From Gallibacterium faecale (GTDB lineage: Bacteria; Pseudomonadota; Gammaproteobacteria; Enterobacterales; Pasteurellaceae), in the NCBI RefSeq assembly GCF_027920745.1, contig NZ_JAQIBB010000079.1:7623-71622 (forward strand): a DNA stretch of 64,000 nt. The letters are read 5' to 3'. Under the pieces are notes generated by a model that saw nothing but the letters and a program-made list of their open reading frames with translations, did no database searches and was not told the DNA's origin. Every line of letters starts with the position of its first letter. Positions within the stretch are counted from its first letter, which is position 1. The translations under genes were made by a program, and so were the position numbers. Shown here piece after piece: positions 16,228 to 25,160 of this stretch.

Positions 16228-18051
16228 TCAATGTTTTAAAATTTCAAAAATTTTTTCGGCTAATGCCCGAGAAATCCCCGGAACTGAAGCGATTTCTTCC
16301 ACAGTAGCCGCTTTGACACCTTGCAAACCACCAAGATATTTTAATAATGCCTGACGGCGTTTTGCCCCAACACCTTCGATACTCTCCAGACCACTCTGCA
16401 TAAAGGCTTTTTGCCGTTTCTTACGATGTCCTGAAATTGCATGATTATGCGATTCATCACGAATATGCTGAATCAGGTGTAAGGCTAAATTATCAGGTTC
16501 GAGATGAATCTCGCGCTCTGAACTACCGATTAATAGAGTTTCTAAACCAGCTTTACGATCAACCCCTTTTGCTACACCAATCAGAAGCGGTTTATCTTTA
16601 TTCCAACTTACCTTTAATTGTTCAAATACCGATAAGGCTCGATTTAATTGTCCTTTTCCACCATCAATAAAAATGATGTCAGGAATTTTATCGGCACTCA
16701 GATCTTTGTCATAACGCTTATATAATGCTTGCTCCATCGCTGCATAATCATCACCATGAGTCCCTTCAATATTAAAACGGCGATATTCCGCTTTTAATGG
16801 CCCTTCTGCGCCAAATACCACACAAGAAGCCACGGTATTTTCTCCCATAGTATGACTAATATCAAAACACTCCATACGTTGAATTTTTGTGATACCTAAT
16901 AAGGTTTGTAGCGTTTGATAACGTTCCTCAATTCGTCCTTGTTGTTGTAATTGCGTTGTCAGTGCCACTTTGGCATTAGTTTGTGCTAACTGCAAATAGC
17001 GATTCTTATCCCCTTTCACTTTATCTTGAATCTGAATTTGTCGCCCAGCCTGTTCACTAAGTAAAGTTTCCAACATACTTTTATCGGCTAAGGTATGATC
17101 TAATACAATACTATCTGGAATACTACGTCCTTGATGCGCTTGTAAATAAAATTGCCCTAAAAAGGTTTCAATAACTTCTGATAAAGTCGTATCTGCTGGA
17201 ATTTTAGGGAAATAACTACGATTACCCAAAATTTTACCATGACGAATAAATAATACTTGTACACAAGCCAAGCCCGATTTATACGCAATCGCAATAATAT
17301 CAATATCATCAAGGCGATCATTACTCACAAATTGTTTTTCCATCACTGAACGAACCGCTTGAATCTGATCACGAAAGCGGGCTGCATTCTCAAAATCCAA
17401 TTCTTGACTAGCCTGCTCCATTTTCTGAATCAAATGAGTGACAACTTGTTGATCTTTACCTTGTAAAAATAATCGTGCTAACTCAACCTGTTGTTGATAC
17501 TCTTCATCACTCACATAACCCGCAACACAAGGCGCTAAACAGCGTTTAATCTGATACTGTAAACAAGGTCGCGAACGGTTGTTATAGATACTATTTTCAC
17601 ATTGACGTATTGGAAATAGCTTTTGCATTAACGATAAGGTTTCACGCACTGCTGATGAGTGTGGATAAGGGCCAAAATACTCTCCTGCTATTTTTTTCGC
17701 CCCACGATAAGAGGTAATACGAGGATGTCGTTCATTCGTTAATAAAATAAAAGGATAAGACTTATCATCTCGCAATAACACGTTATAACGTGGCTGATAC
17801 TGCTTGATAAAATTATGCTCTAGCAGTAAAGCCTCAGTTTCTGAATGTGTGATTGTGGTGTCAATGTGATCAATCGCAGCAACTAAGGCTTCTGTTTTTT
17901 TACTACTAACTTGCTTTCTGAAATAGCTTGAAAGGCGTTTTTTTAAATTTTTTGCCTTACCAACATAAATAACCGTGTCATTACGATCATACATCCGATA
18001 TACACCAGGTTGCTCTGGCGCATCGCGTAGAAAAACTTTTGCATCAAACAT
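16228..18051 (-). CDS. uvrC: Excinuclease ABC subunit C, UvrC
   Basis: Nucleotide-excision repair endonuclease making both incisions around a UvrB-marked lesion. It is 607 aa (E. coli 610). The N-terminal GIY-YIG nuclease domain covers GVYRMYDRNDTVIYVGKAK, residues 16-34. A UVR domain that contacts UvrB lies near 200-235, the C-terminal RNase H-like nuclease domain around MECFDISHTMG, and a helix-hairpin-helix pair at the end (SIEGVGAKRRQALL). It starts 5 nt after the kdsB stop with a weak ribosome site, suggesting coupled translation. Confidence 0.97.
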   Translation of the reverse strand: MFDAKVFLRDAPEQPGVYRMYDRNDTVIYVGKAKNLKKRLSSYFRKQVSSKKTEALVAAIDHIDTTITHSETEALLLEHNFIKQYQPRYNVLLRDDKSYPFILLTNERHPRITSYRGAKKIAGEYFGPYPHSSAVRETLSLMQKLFPIRQCENSIYNNRSRPCLQYQIKRCLAPCVAGYVSDEEYQQQVELARLFLQGKDQQVVTHLIQKMEQASQELDFENAARFRDQIQAVRSVMEKQFVSNDRLDDIDIIAIAYKSGLACVQVLFIRHGKILGNRSYFPKIPADTTLSEVIETFLGQFYLQAHQGRSIPDSIVLDHTLADKSMLETLLSEQAGRQIQIQDKVKGDKNRYLQLAQTNAKVALTTQLQQQGRIEERYQTLQTLLGITKIQRMECFDISHTMGENTVASCVVFGAEGPLKAEYRRFNIEGTHGDDYAAMEQALYKRYDKDLSADKIPDIIFIDGGKGQLNRALSVFEQLKVSWNKDKPLLIGVAKGVDRKAGLETLLIGSSEREIHLEPDNLALHLIQHIRDESHNHAISGHRKKRQKAFMQSGLESIEGVGAKRRQALLKYLGGLQGVKAATVEEIASVPGISRALAEKIFEILKH

Positions 18052-18056
18052 TGGCT

Positions 18057-18833
18057 TTAACGTGATAATAATTCTCGTACTTTAACCAGATCTTCCATTG
18101 TATCCACGCCAACAGCGGGAACTTCTAACGCTAGCTCACAATGAATACGTTCACCATTCCATAATACCCGCAACTGTTCTAGTGATTCACATTTTTCTAA
18201 GCTTGTTGGCTGCCAAGTAACATATTGACGAATAAAGCCTGCTTTATAAGCATAAATTCCGATATGGCGTTGATAATGTTGCTGCTCGATCGCTAAATTA
18301 GGAATCTGTTCTGGCTGTTGATACACCGTAGTAAATTGATCACGATGCCAAGGAATCACAGCACGCGAAAAATAGAGTACATAACCATTTTTATCCGTTA
18401 ATACCTTCACCACATTCGAATTGAATAACTCTGTTGGATCATCAATTTCAACTGATAAAGTTGCCATATTCACTTGATATTTTTGTAAATTTTCCGCAAC
18501 CTGTTTCACAATCACAGGTGGGATTAAAGGTTCATCTCCTTGAATATTCACAATGATTTCATCATCTACCAACGCTAATTGACTTACCACTTCAGCCAAA
18601 CGCTCAGTACCTGAAGAGTGGTGTTCTGAAGTCAAACATACTTCTCCACCAAAAGCATTAACCACTTCTACAATTTGTGGATGATCCGTTGCTACAATCA
18701 CACGTTTAGCGCCAGATAACTGTGCTTTTTCCCATACATGTTGAATCATCGGTTTACCTGCAATATCTGCTAACGGTTTTCCCGGTAAACGACTAGAGGC
18801 ATAACGGGCAGGAATAATCACACTAAAACTCAT
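18057..18833 (-). CDS. kdsB: CMP-Kdo synthetase (3-deoxy-manno-octulosonate cytidylyltransferase), KdsB
   Basis: Activates Kdo with CTP for attachment to lipid A. The start MSFSVIIPARYASSRLPGKP follows a strong AGGAG and gives 258 aa (E. coli 248). The nucleotidyltransferase motifs IPARYASSRLPGKPL, HHSSGTERLAE and VNIQGDEPLI are intact. It begins 1 nt after the ycaR stop, in the run comEC-msbA-lpxK-ycaR-kdsB, which matches the E. coli order with ycaQ-type genes missing. Confidence 0.96.
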   Translation of the reverse strand: MSFSVIIPARYASSRLPGKPLADIAGKPMIQHVWEKAQLSGAKRVIVATDHPQIVEVVNAFGGEVCLTSEHHSSGTERLAEVVSQLALVDDEIIVNIQGDEPLIPPVIVKQVAENLQKYQVNMATLSVEIDDPTELFNSNVVKVLTDKNGYVLYFSRAVIPWHRDQFTTVYQQPEQIPNLAIEQQHYQRHIGIYAYKAGFIRQYVTWQPTSLEKCESLEQLRVLWNGERIHCELALEVPAVGVDTMEDLVKVRELLSR

Positions 18834-18834
18834 T

Positions 18835-19029
18835 TTAGGCTCCTTGTGCTTCTGATGTAGAAGGTGATGCGAGAGGTACCGCATTTTCAGGTAATAAAGC
18901 GGGTATTCCATTAATCACTGGATAAGCTAGCTGTTCATTTTGACAAATAAAACGCTGTTGTTCCGCATCAAAACTTAATGGTTGATGACAATGCGGACAA
19001 GCTAACATTGAAATAACTTTTTGTTTCAT
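18835..19029 (-). CDS. ycaR: Trm112/UPF0434 family small protein, YcaR
   Basis: 64-residue protein of the Trm112-like family. Cys11-x2-Cys14 in LACPHCHQPL and a further Cys in FICQN fit a small zinc-ribbon-like fold. The conserved YPVINGIPALLPE segment is typical. The exact role in bacteria is unclear. It is always found between lpxK and kdsB in enterobacteria and sits there here, with 2 nt to lpxK and 1 nt to kdsB. Confidence 0.9.
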   Translation of the reverse strand: MKQKVISMLACPHCHQPLSFDAEQQRFICQNEQLAYPVINGIPALLPENAVPLASPSTSEAQGA

Positions 19030-19031
19030 TC

Positions 19032-20006
19032 TTAGATGACCTTAGACATAATTTTTTCAATTAAATGATTTAACTGCGTTGTTTCAATCTGTGCAGAAAC
19101 AGGAACGTACCACCAATTCTCCTGTGCAAAAGCGGTACATTTCACGGCATCTTTTTCTGTCATCAATAAAGGGATCTCTGCATTATCAATAGGCTGAAAA
19201 TCTGTTGCTTGAAAAGCATAATGATCAGCAAACGCATACTGTTTTACCAATGTTAATCCCTGCTGCTGCAAGGTGGCAAAAAAGCGAGGAGGATGCCCAA
19301 TTCCTGCTACTGCATTGACTTGTGAAAAAGTTGTCAATAAGCGCTGTTCACCTGTGACTAAATTTATGGCGACTTCGGGCGCTAATTGCATTGCAATTTC
19401 GCCATCTTGTGCAATTCCGCCATTACAGATGACTGCATCAACTTCGGCTAAACGTTGTTGTGGTAACTCACGTAACGGTCCAGCAGGCAATAGATGTCCA
19501 TTCCCAAAACGGCGTTCGCCATCGACAACAACCAATTCCACATCTCGTTGTAACTTATAATGCTGCAAACCATCATCACTGATAATCACTTGTGGATGGT
19601 AAGCTTTATATAACAACTCTATACTTTCACGGCGATTAGGGGAAATTGCAACTGGTGCTGAGGTACGCTTTGCAATTAAAACAGGTTCATCACCCGTCTT
19701 TTGTGGATCTGAATTAGCGCAAACTAAAAAAGGATATTCTGTACTTGATCCACCATAACCACGTGAAATAACACCGACACGAATACCTTTTGCTTGTAAT
19801 TGTTCTACTAAACAGACGACTAATGGCGTTTTCCCATTACCACCAACAGAAAGATTGCCTACTACGACCACTGGACAAGGTGCTTTCCAACTAGCAAAAA
19901 TCCCCGTTTGATAAGCCTTTCTCCGTAGATAGGTGATTAATTGAAATAACCAAGCGAATGGTAATAGTAACCATTGTAACCACGACTGTTGATACCAAAA
20001 TTTCAT
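19032..20006 (-). CDS. lpxK: Tetraacyldisaccharide 4'-kinase, LpxK
   Basis: Phosphorylates the 4' position of the lipid A precursor at the inner membrane. It is 324 aa (E. coli 328). An N-terminal hydrophobic anchor (about residues 8-27) precedes the P-loop NLSVGGNGKTP; SDDGLQHYKLQRDVELVVVD contains the conserved Asp and His region. The ATG follows AGAGGT. It is 11 nt downstream of msbA, so the flippase and the kinase are co-expressed. Confidence 0.96.
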   Translation of the reverse strand: MKFWYQQSWLQWLLLPFAWLFQLITYLRRKAYQTGIFASWKAPCPVVVVGNLSVGGNGKTPLVVCLVEQLQAKGIRVGVISRGYGGSSTEYPFLVCANSDPQKTGDEPVLIAKRTSAPVAISPNRRESIELLYKAYHPQVIISDDGLQHYKLQRDVELVVVDGERRFGNGHLLPAGPLRELPQQRLAEVDAVICNGGIAQDGEIAMQLAPEVAINLVTGEQRLLTTFSQVNAVAGIGHPPRFFATLQQQGLTLVKQYAFADHYAFQATDFQPIDNAEIPLLMTEKDAVKCTAFAQENWWYVPVSAQIETTQLNHLIEKIMSKVI

Positions 20007-20017
20007 ATTACCTCTGA

Positions 20018-21766
20018 TTAACCATCAAATTGCATTTTATGCAACTGTGCATAAACTTGCCCTTGTTGTAATAGCTGTTGATGTGTGCCTCGCTCTACAA
20101 TTTGTCCTTGATCGATAACAATAATTTCATCAGCTTTTTCAATGGTAGATAGACGGTGAGCGATAACAAGTAATGTTTTGTGTTGCTGTAGCTCTTCTAA
20201 TGCTCGCTGAATTGCACGCTCTGATTCTGTATCTAATGCAGATGTCGCTTCATCTAAAATTAACACGGACGCATTACGTAATAATGCACGTGCAATAGCT
20301 AAACGTTGACGTTGCCCACCAGATAAAGAAACTCCATTCTCACCTATCATGGTATCTAACCCATGTTCCATTTTTTCAATAAATTCCATTGCGTGCGCCG
20401 CTTTTGCCGCAGCAATAATCTGCTCACGGCTATATTTTTCAGTAGCGGCATACGCAATATTATTCGCCACCGTATCATTGAATAAATGAACTTGTTGCGA
20501 AACCACAGCACAATGCTGACGTAAATTGGCTAAGGTATAATCCTTAATATTATGTTCATCTAAATAAATCGCGCCTTGTTGAATGTCATAAAAACGCGTA
20601 ATTAAATTGGCAATTGTTGATTTTCCTGATCCAGAACGTCCGACTAATGCAACGGTTTTACCTGCTGGAATTGAAAAAGAGATATGTGATAGTGCAGGTT
20701 CATCTTTCCCTTCATAATAGAAGCTTACATCATCAAACCTAACATTCCCTTTTACTTGTTCAGTAATGTACTGCCCTTGATCTTCTTCTTTCTTTAAATC
20801 AAGAATGGCAAATAAGGTTTGACACGCCGCCATACCACGCTGAAACTGTGCATTAACATTCGTTAATGATTTTAACGGACGCAATAAAGCAAACATAGAA
20901 GAGAAAACTAAAGTAAAATCGCCAGCAGTGAGTTGTCCCCCCATCATCGTTGGTACAGTAGCAAGATAAAGCACAACCGCTAAAGCAAAAGACGCTATAA
21001 TCTGTACGATCGGATCAGAAATTGCGCTCATTGCCATCATTTTAAGGCTTTTTCTACGCATATCATCACTAACTAAATTAAAGCGTTCTTCTTCTACTTT
21101 TTGGCCGCCAAAGGAAAGCACTACACGATGCCCTTTCAACATTTGTTCCGCACTGGCAGTTAATTCCCCCATTGAGTTTTGCATATTTTTACTTAAACGG
21201 CGGAAATGTTTAGAAACAATACGGATCAAAATCGAAATAACTGGACCAACGACAAATACCACTAAAGATAACTGCCAACTGGTATATAACATTAACGCTA
21301 ATAAAGAAATGACAGTGGCACTTTCTTTAACAATAGTAATTAAGGCATTAGACGAAGAGTTTGCTACCTGTTCTGAATCATAAGTAATTCGAGAAAGCAA
21401 TTTTCCAGCTGCTTGGTGATCGAAGAAACTCACCGGCATATACATTAAATGCTTAAATAGCATTCGCCGCATCACCATCACCACATTGCCTGATACCCAT
21501 GACAAACTATAATCTGAGACGAAACTGGTACATCCACGCAATATGATTAATAGGATGACAATAATAGGTAGCCATTTGAGAAAAGTCAGATCTGCCTTGC
21601 CAAAGCCTTCATCTAATAATGGTTTTAATAAATAAATTAATCCAGCTTCAGTTAAGGCATTAAATACTAACGCAATAATTGCAACTAAAATCCCTAATTT
21701 ATATTGCCAAATCATTGGCCATAGGCGTTTAAAGGTCTCTTTCGTAGAGTAGTCTTTATCATTCAT
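20018..21766 (-). CDS. msbA: Lipid A export ATP-binding/permease protein, MsbA
   Basis: Homodimeric ABC exporter flipping core-lipid A across the inner membrane. It is 582 aa, the same as E. coli. The N-terminal six-helix transmembrane domain (about 1-320) is followed by the nucleotide-binding domain with Walker A GRSGSGKST, signature LSGGQRQRLAIARAL, Walker B VLILDEATSAL and the H-loop IAHRLS. No clear Shine-Dalgarno precedes the ATG. It is 37 nt downstream of comEC. Confidence 0.97.
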   Translation of the reverse strand: MNDKDYSTKETFKRLWPMIWQYKLGILVAIIALVFNALTEAGLIYLLKPLLDEGFGKADLTFLKWLPIIVILLIILRGCTSFVSDYSLSWVSGNVVMVMRRMLFKHLMYMPVSFFDHQAAGKLLSRITYDSEQVANSSSNALITIVKESATVISLLALMLYTSWQLSLVVFVVGPVISILIRIVSKHFRRLSKNMQNSMGELTASAEQMLKGHRVVLSFGGQKVEEERFNLVSDDMRRKSLKMMAMSAISDPIVQIIASFALAVVLYLATVPTMMGGQLTAGDFTLVFSSMFALLRPLKSLTNVNAQFQRGMAACQTLFAILDLKKEEDQGQYITEQVKGNVRFDDVSFYYEGKDEPALSHISFSIPAGKTVALVGRSGSGKSTIANLITRFYDIQQGAIYLDEHNIKDYTLANLRQHCAVVSQQVHLFNDTVANNIAYAATEKYSREQIIAAAKAAHAMEFIEKMEHGLDTMIGENGVSLSGGQRQRLAIARALLRNASVLILDEATSALDTESERAIQRALEELQQHKTLLVIAHRLSTIEKADEIIVIDQGQIVERGTHQQLLQQGQVYAQLHKMQFDG

Positions 21767-21803
21767 ACAAAGAATTTTATGATATAAAAATAAAATTAAA
21801 GCG

Positions 21804-24230
21804 CTATTCTACCTTTAATCTGCTATTTCTCCAACCGCCCACCTCATCCAGCTGGTTAAACCACGCCGTCCTTTGATGACGCTCAGTTGTAATGATTAAT
21901 TCATTATTTCGCATAAAGCATAATCTAATTTGTCCATCCCACCCCGTATTCAAAATTTGCATTTTCTGCATCGCTAAACGTTCTAACACCTCTGAATGTG
22001 GAAAATGCCAACGATTTCCCAAACCAGAAGAAATTAATGCAATTTTTGCATCAATTTGCTGTAAAAAAGGCTGACTCGTCGAGGTTTTACTCCCATGATG
22101 GGCAATTTGTACGATATCGACCTTTGGCAAAAAAGATAAATAACGCAATTCGCTCTTTCTATCCAAATCCCCTGTTAGCAATACTTGATACCGCCCATCC
22201 TCTATCAACAATACACAAGTATGCTGATTACGAGCTTGGGCGACAATCTGTTCTGGCGCTAGCATCGAAATACGCAAAGTACGCCATTGCATCTCTTTAC
22301 CACGCATACAAGGTAACGGTGAACGATTGGCATAAGTTACTTGGGAAGGTGTATAGAGCTCTGCTTTGGGGTAATGCATTAATAATTTAGTCGCTCCGCC
22401 ACTATGATCATTATCATCATGACTCAATATAATTTTCTCTAGTTTAATCCCTTGACGTTGTAAATAAGGCAAGATCTCTAATTCCGCCATACTTCCACCT
22501 TGCCAACTTGCTCCAGTATCATAGAGAACACCTTTATCACCTTGGCGAATCAACACAGATAACCCTTGCCCGACATCTAACATTTCTAACGACCATCTTG
22601 TTTGCCAATGCTGATAATAGTGGTGTCCTAACAACATCAACTGCCAAATTAAGCCCACTATCACGCTTATAATCAGATAATGTAACCGTTTTATATCTGG
22701 TAGCTGTTCTCGATTAAAACTGATTATTTGAGGCTGTAATTGAGCTAATAAGGTGCTATTTTTGTTTAAGTGCTGCTTCTGATAGTAAACATACCACCCT
22801 ATAATCAGCACCATACACAGACAAATTAATCTCACCCACAATGATTCTGATAAAGAAAATTCACGCCATGTTGTTTGCCATGGCATTAACCACTCTAAAC
22901 TTTTTGTTGCGATTGTTACACACCATTGCCAACTTCCTAAGCCATTGAATGTAATAATTGACAGCAAAATGCAAGGGATCAGTAATAAACTAAATAGCGG
23001 TACAATCCATAAGTTAATTAATACATTTTGTAGATTGATACCATGAAAAAATAACAAGGTAATTGGCGTAAATAGTAAGCTTAAGCCAATTTGGATATGC
23101 AACAAACCCAACAGATAATAAGGTACCTTTCCTAATTGTGATAATGGTTTTCCTCGCCACTGCCATACGGATAAAGGCAGTAATTCATTCCATACTAATA
23201 AACAGAAAACAGCTGATGCCGATAACCAAAAGCTATCACTTAATAAAATAATGGGATCAAACATAATAAAAAGGGCAAGGCAACGAAGATAGAGTTGCCA
23301 CCAAGTAAGATGACATCGCCGAAAACGTAATAACAATAATAAAATTAATCCAATAGCAGCTCGCGTTGTTGGAATAGAGAAATCAGCTAAATAGCTATAA
23401 AAGATCGCCAGTGCACCACCACATAATAGTGGTAAGATTGGGGTAATCTTGCGAGTAGGTAAAAGATATTGAATCCCTCGTCCCACTAACAACCCAAAGA
23501 AAAATACTAGACCAATATGTAATCCTGAAATAGCAATTAAATGCGCAGTTCCGGTTTGTTGAAAAAGTCTTAATTGTTCTTGTGTTAAATGGTATTTTTC
23601 AGCAAAACCTAATGCCAATAATAATCCTGTACTAGGGTGATCCTTTAATTGCCGTTCTGCAAAACGCAGTAAATGTTGGCGTAAATTAGGTTGATCGGAC
23701 AATAATCTTGCTTGCTTAACATTAGCCGTTCCCACAATTCGGTTGGCATAAAACCATTTTTGCCGTTGGAATCCACCTTGATTTAATCTTGAAGTAAACG
23801 GTTTTAACTTAATTTCTCCTCGCCAAATTTGCCCTGATTGTAGCGGTTGTTTTGGTAGCCAAGTAAGATAAAAACGATACTGCTCCGCAGCTTCTGTCGT
23901 TTGTAATAATGCGATTGCAGTTTGGTAATCGCCTTGATGAAGTACTTTTTCAATTTTGATGATAACTGGTTTTGTATTCGCAAAATAAACTGGTACTTGC
24001 TGAGTTTGTATCACTAGTCCTTTTATATTGATAACACTCCATACGCCTGAAATCACTATCGCCACGACTATCAATGCCAATTGTTTTTTCTTTTTCCACC
24101 AACATACAAGGGTACAAACAGACAGCACTATTATTAATCCTAACTGCCAATCAGAAGCTTGTAACCAAGTTAAAGGGAGATACATAATTGATAGGCAAAC
24201 GACAATCAAAACTAAACAAATCCGCTCCAT
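21804..24230 (-). CDS. comEC: DNA uptake channel protein ComEC/Rec2
   Basis: Inner-membrane protein through which single-stranded transforming DNA enters the cytoplasm. It is 808 aa (H. influenzae Rec2 is of similar size). It has an N-terminal hydrophobic and DUF4131-like region, a long multi-pass Competence domain (about 190-480) with GTAHLIAISGLHIGL, and a C-terminal metallo-beta-lactamase-like domain with SHDDNDHSGG (near residue 605) and IAHHGSKTS. The metal-binding motif is intact. No good ribosome site is seen. A LexA-box sequence lies about 145 bp upstream. I could not identify a competence CRP-S site. Confidence 0.93.
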   Translation of the reverse strand: MERICLVLIVVCLSIMYLPLTWLQASDWQLGLIIVLSVCTLVCWWKKKKQLALIVVAIVISGVWSVINIKGLVIQTQQVPVYFANTKPVIIKIEKVLHQGDYQTAIALLQTTEAAEQYRFYLTWLPKQPLQSGQIWRGEIKLKPFTSRLNQGGFQRQKWFYANRIVGTANVKQARLLSDQPNLRQHLLRFAERQLKDHPSTGLLLALGFAEKYHLTQEQLRLFQQTGTAHLIAISGLHIGLVFFFGLLVGRGIQYLLPTRKITPILPLLCGGALAIFYSYLADFSIPTTRAAIGLILLLLLRFRRCHLTWWQLYLRCLALFIMFDPIILLSDSFWLSASAVFCLLVWNELLPLSVWQWRGKPLSQLGKVPYYLLGLLHIQIGLSLLFTPITLLFFHGINLQNVLINLWIVPLFSLLLIPCILLSIITFNGLGSWQWCVTIATKSLEWLMPWQTTWREFSLSESLWVRLICLCMVLIIGWYVYYQKQHLNKNSTLLAQLQPQIISFNREQLPDIKRLHYLIISVIVGLIWQLMLLGHHYYQHWQTRWSLEMLDVGQGLSVLIRQGDKGVLYDTGASWQGGSMAELEILPYLQRQGIKLEKIILSHDDNDHSGGATKLLMHYPKAELYTPSQVTYANRSPLPCMRGKEMQWRTLRISMLAPEQIVAQARNQHTCVLLIEDGRYQVLLTGDLDRKSELRYLSFLPKVDIVQIAHHGSKTSTSQPFLQQIDAKIALISSGLGNRWHFPHSEVLERLAMQKMQILNTGWDGQIRLCFMRNNELIITTERHQRTAWFNQLDEVGGWRNSRLKVE

Positions 24231-24589
24231 ATTTTTACAATGAAATTATTTTTAGATTCATAATTCTTTAAGTAAACACTTTAATCTTCTTTTATCTTAT
24301 TGAACAAAAACCAAACAGCAAAAATGTGAACTCTCTCGAGAATTTACAAAAAACCGCTTTTTTCACTCTAATTTCTGTATAAATAAACAGCAATCTCACA
24401 AATTTCGTTTGCTAAAAATTAGAAGTTCTGCTATTTATATGCGGCTTTTTGGAAGACCCCTCCAAGCAGTATAAAAATTGGCGGAAATTTGTATTTAACA
24501 ACCTCCTAAATATTGATGCATTACTCGCTCATAATGGAGTTCCGACAGTTGCTTGTATTATCAATTTTGGTGTCTAGGAGAGATTAAAC
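24231..24589. other. Divergent comEC/dksA intergenic region
   Basis: 359 bases without a supported gene. They contain a LexA-box-like sequence (24375-24390), an 8-bp palindrome TCTCGAGA near 24334, a short hairpin TTGGA-AGACCCC-TCCAA near 24449, and the dksA ribosome site TAGGAGAG. An ATG near 24439 opens only 11 codons. No clear -35/-10 pair for either flanking gene could be chosen. Confidence 0.5.
24375..24390. promoter_or_regulatory. LexA (SOS) box-like sequence
   Basis: CTGTATAAATAAACAG matches CTGT-N8-ACAG exactly and has an all A/T spacer, as in gammaproteobacterial LexA sites. It is 145 bp from the comEC start and 200 bp from the dksA start, overlapping a TATAAA on the plus strand. 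Which transcript it would control is unknown. Confidence 0.55.
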
Positions 24590-25039
24590 ATGACAGCAAA
24601 CACGCCAAAATCATCACTAAGTATTTTAGCTCTTGCCGATGTAGAACCTTATCAAGAGAAAGTTGGTGAAGAATATATGAATGAAGCTCAACTGCTTCAT
24701 TTTAAAAAGATTTTAACTGCATGGCATGCTCAAATTGTTGGTGAAGCAGATCGTACCGTTACGCATATGCGTGATGAAGCATCAAATTTCCCAGATCCAT
24801 CTGATCGTGCAACCCAAGAAGAAGAATTTAGTTTAGAATTACGTAACCGTGATCGCGAGCGTAAGTTATTGAAAAAAATTGAACGCACCATTAAAAAGAT
24901 TGAATCAGAAGATTTTGGTTATTGCGAATCTTGTGGTGTAGAAATCGGGATCAGACGTTTAGAAGCAAGACCAACAGCAGATCTCTGCATTGATTGTAAA
25001 ACACTTGCAGAAATTCGTGAAAAACAGATCGGTGGTTAA
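24590..25039 (+). CDS. dksA: RNA polymerase-binding transcription factor DksA
   Basis: Binds the RNA polymerase secondary channel and, with ppGpp, tunes rRNA and amino-acid promoters. It is 149 aa (E. coli 151). The coiled-coil tip DEASNFPDPSDRA keeps both essential aspartates, and the C4 zinc finger is CESCG with CIDC. The ATG is preceded by AGGAGA. It lies upstream of pcnB-folK as in E. coli, but gluQ, which separates them there, is absent. Confidence 0.97.
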   Translation: MTANTPKSSLSILALADVEPYQEKVGEEYMNEAQLLHFKKILTAWHAQIVGEADRTVTHMRDEASNFPDPSDRATQEEEFSLELRNRDRERKLLKKIERTIKKIESEDFGYCESCGVEIGIRRLEARPTADLCIDCKTLAEIREKQIGG

Positions 25040-25087
25040 TTTTTTACCATCGTTTAACTCAATGTATTGTAACGAAAAATTCGCTTT

Positions 25088-25125
25088 CCTCTCCCTAATT
25101 TAATTAGGGAGAGGTTCTTATTTTT
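25088..25125 (+). terminator. Terminator after dksA
   Basis: A 13-bp perfect stem CCTCTCCCTAATT / AATTAGGGAGAGG (25088-25100 with 25102-25114), followed by TTCTTATTTTT. It is a strong intrinsic terminator between dksA and pcnB. Confidence 0.9.
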
Positions 25126-25160
25126 AATAAGAAACAGATAAGTCATAACTGAGGTGAACT

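Noticed and set aside
21998..22390. 130-codon plus-strand frame inside comEC
   Set aside because: It opposes the metallo-beta-lactamase domain of ComEC, whose motifs are intact on the minus strand.
24320..24350. TGTGA…TTTACA as a CRP or competence CRP-S site before comEC
   Set aside because: The half-sites are 8 bp too far apart for CRP, and the competence-type core TGCGATC…GATCGCA is absent.
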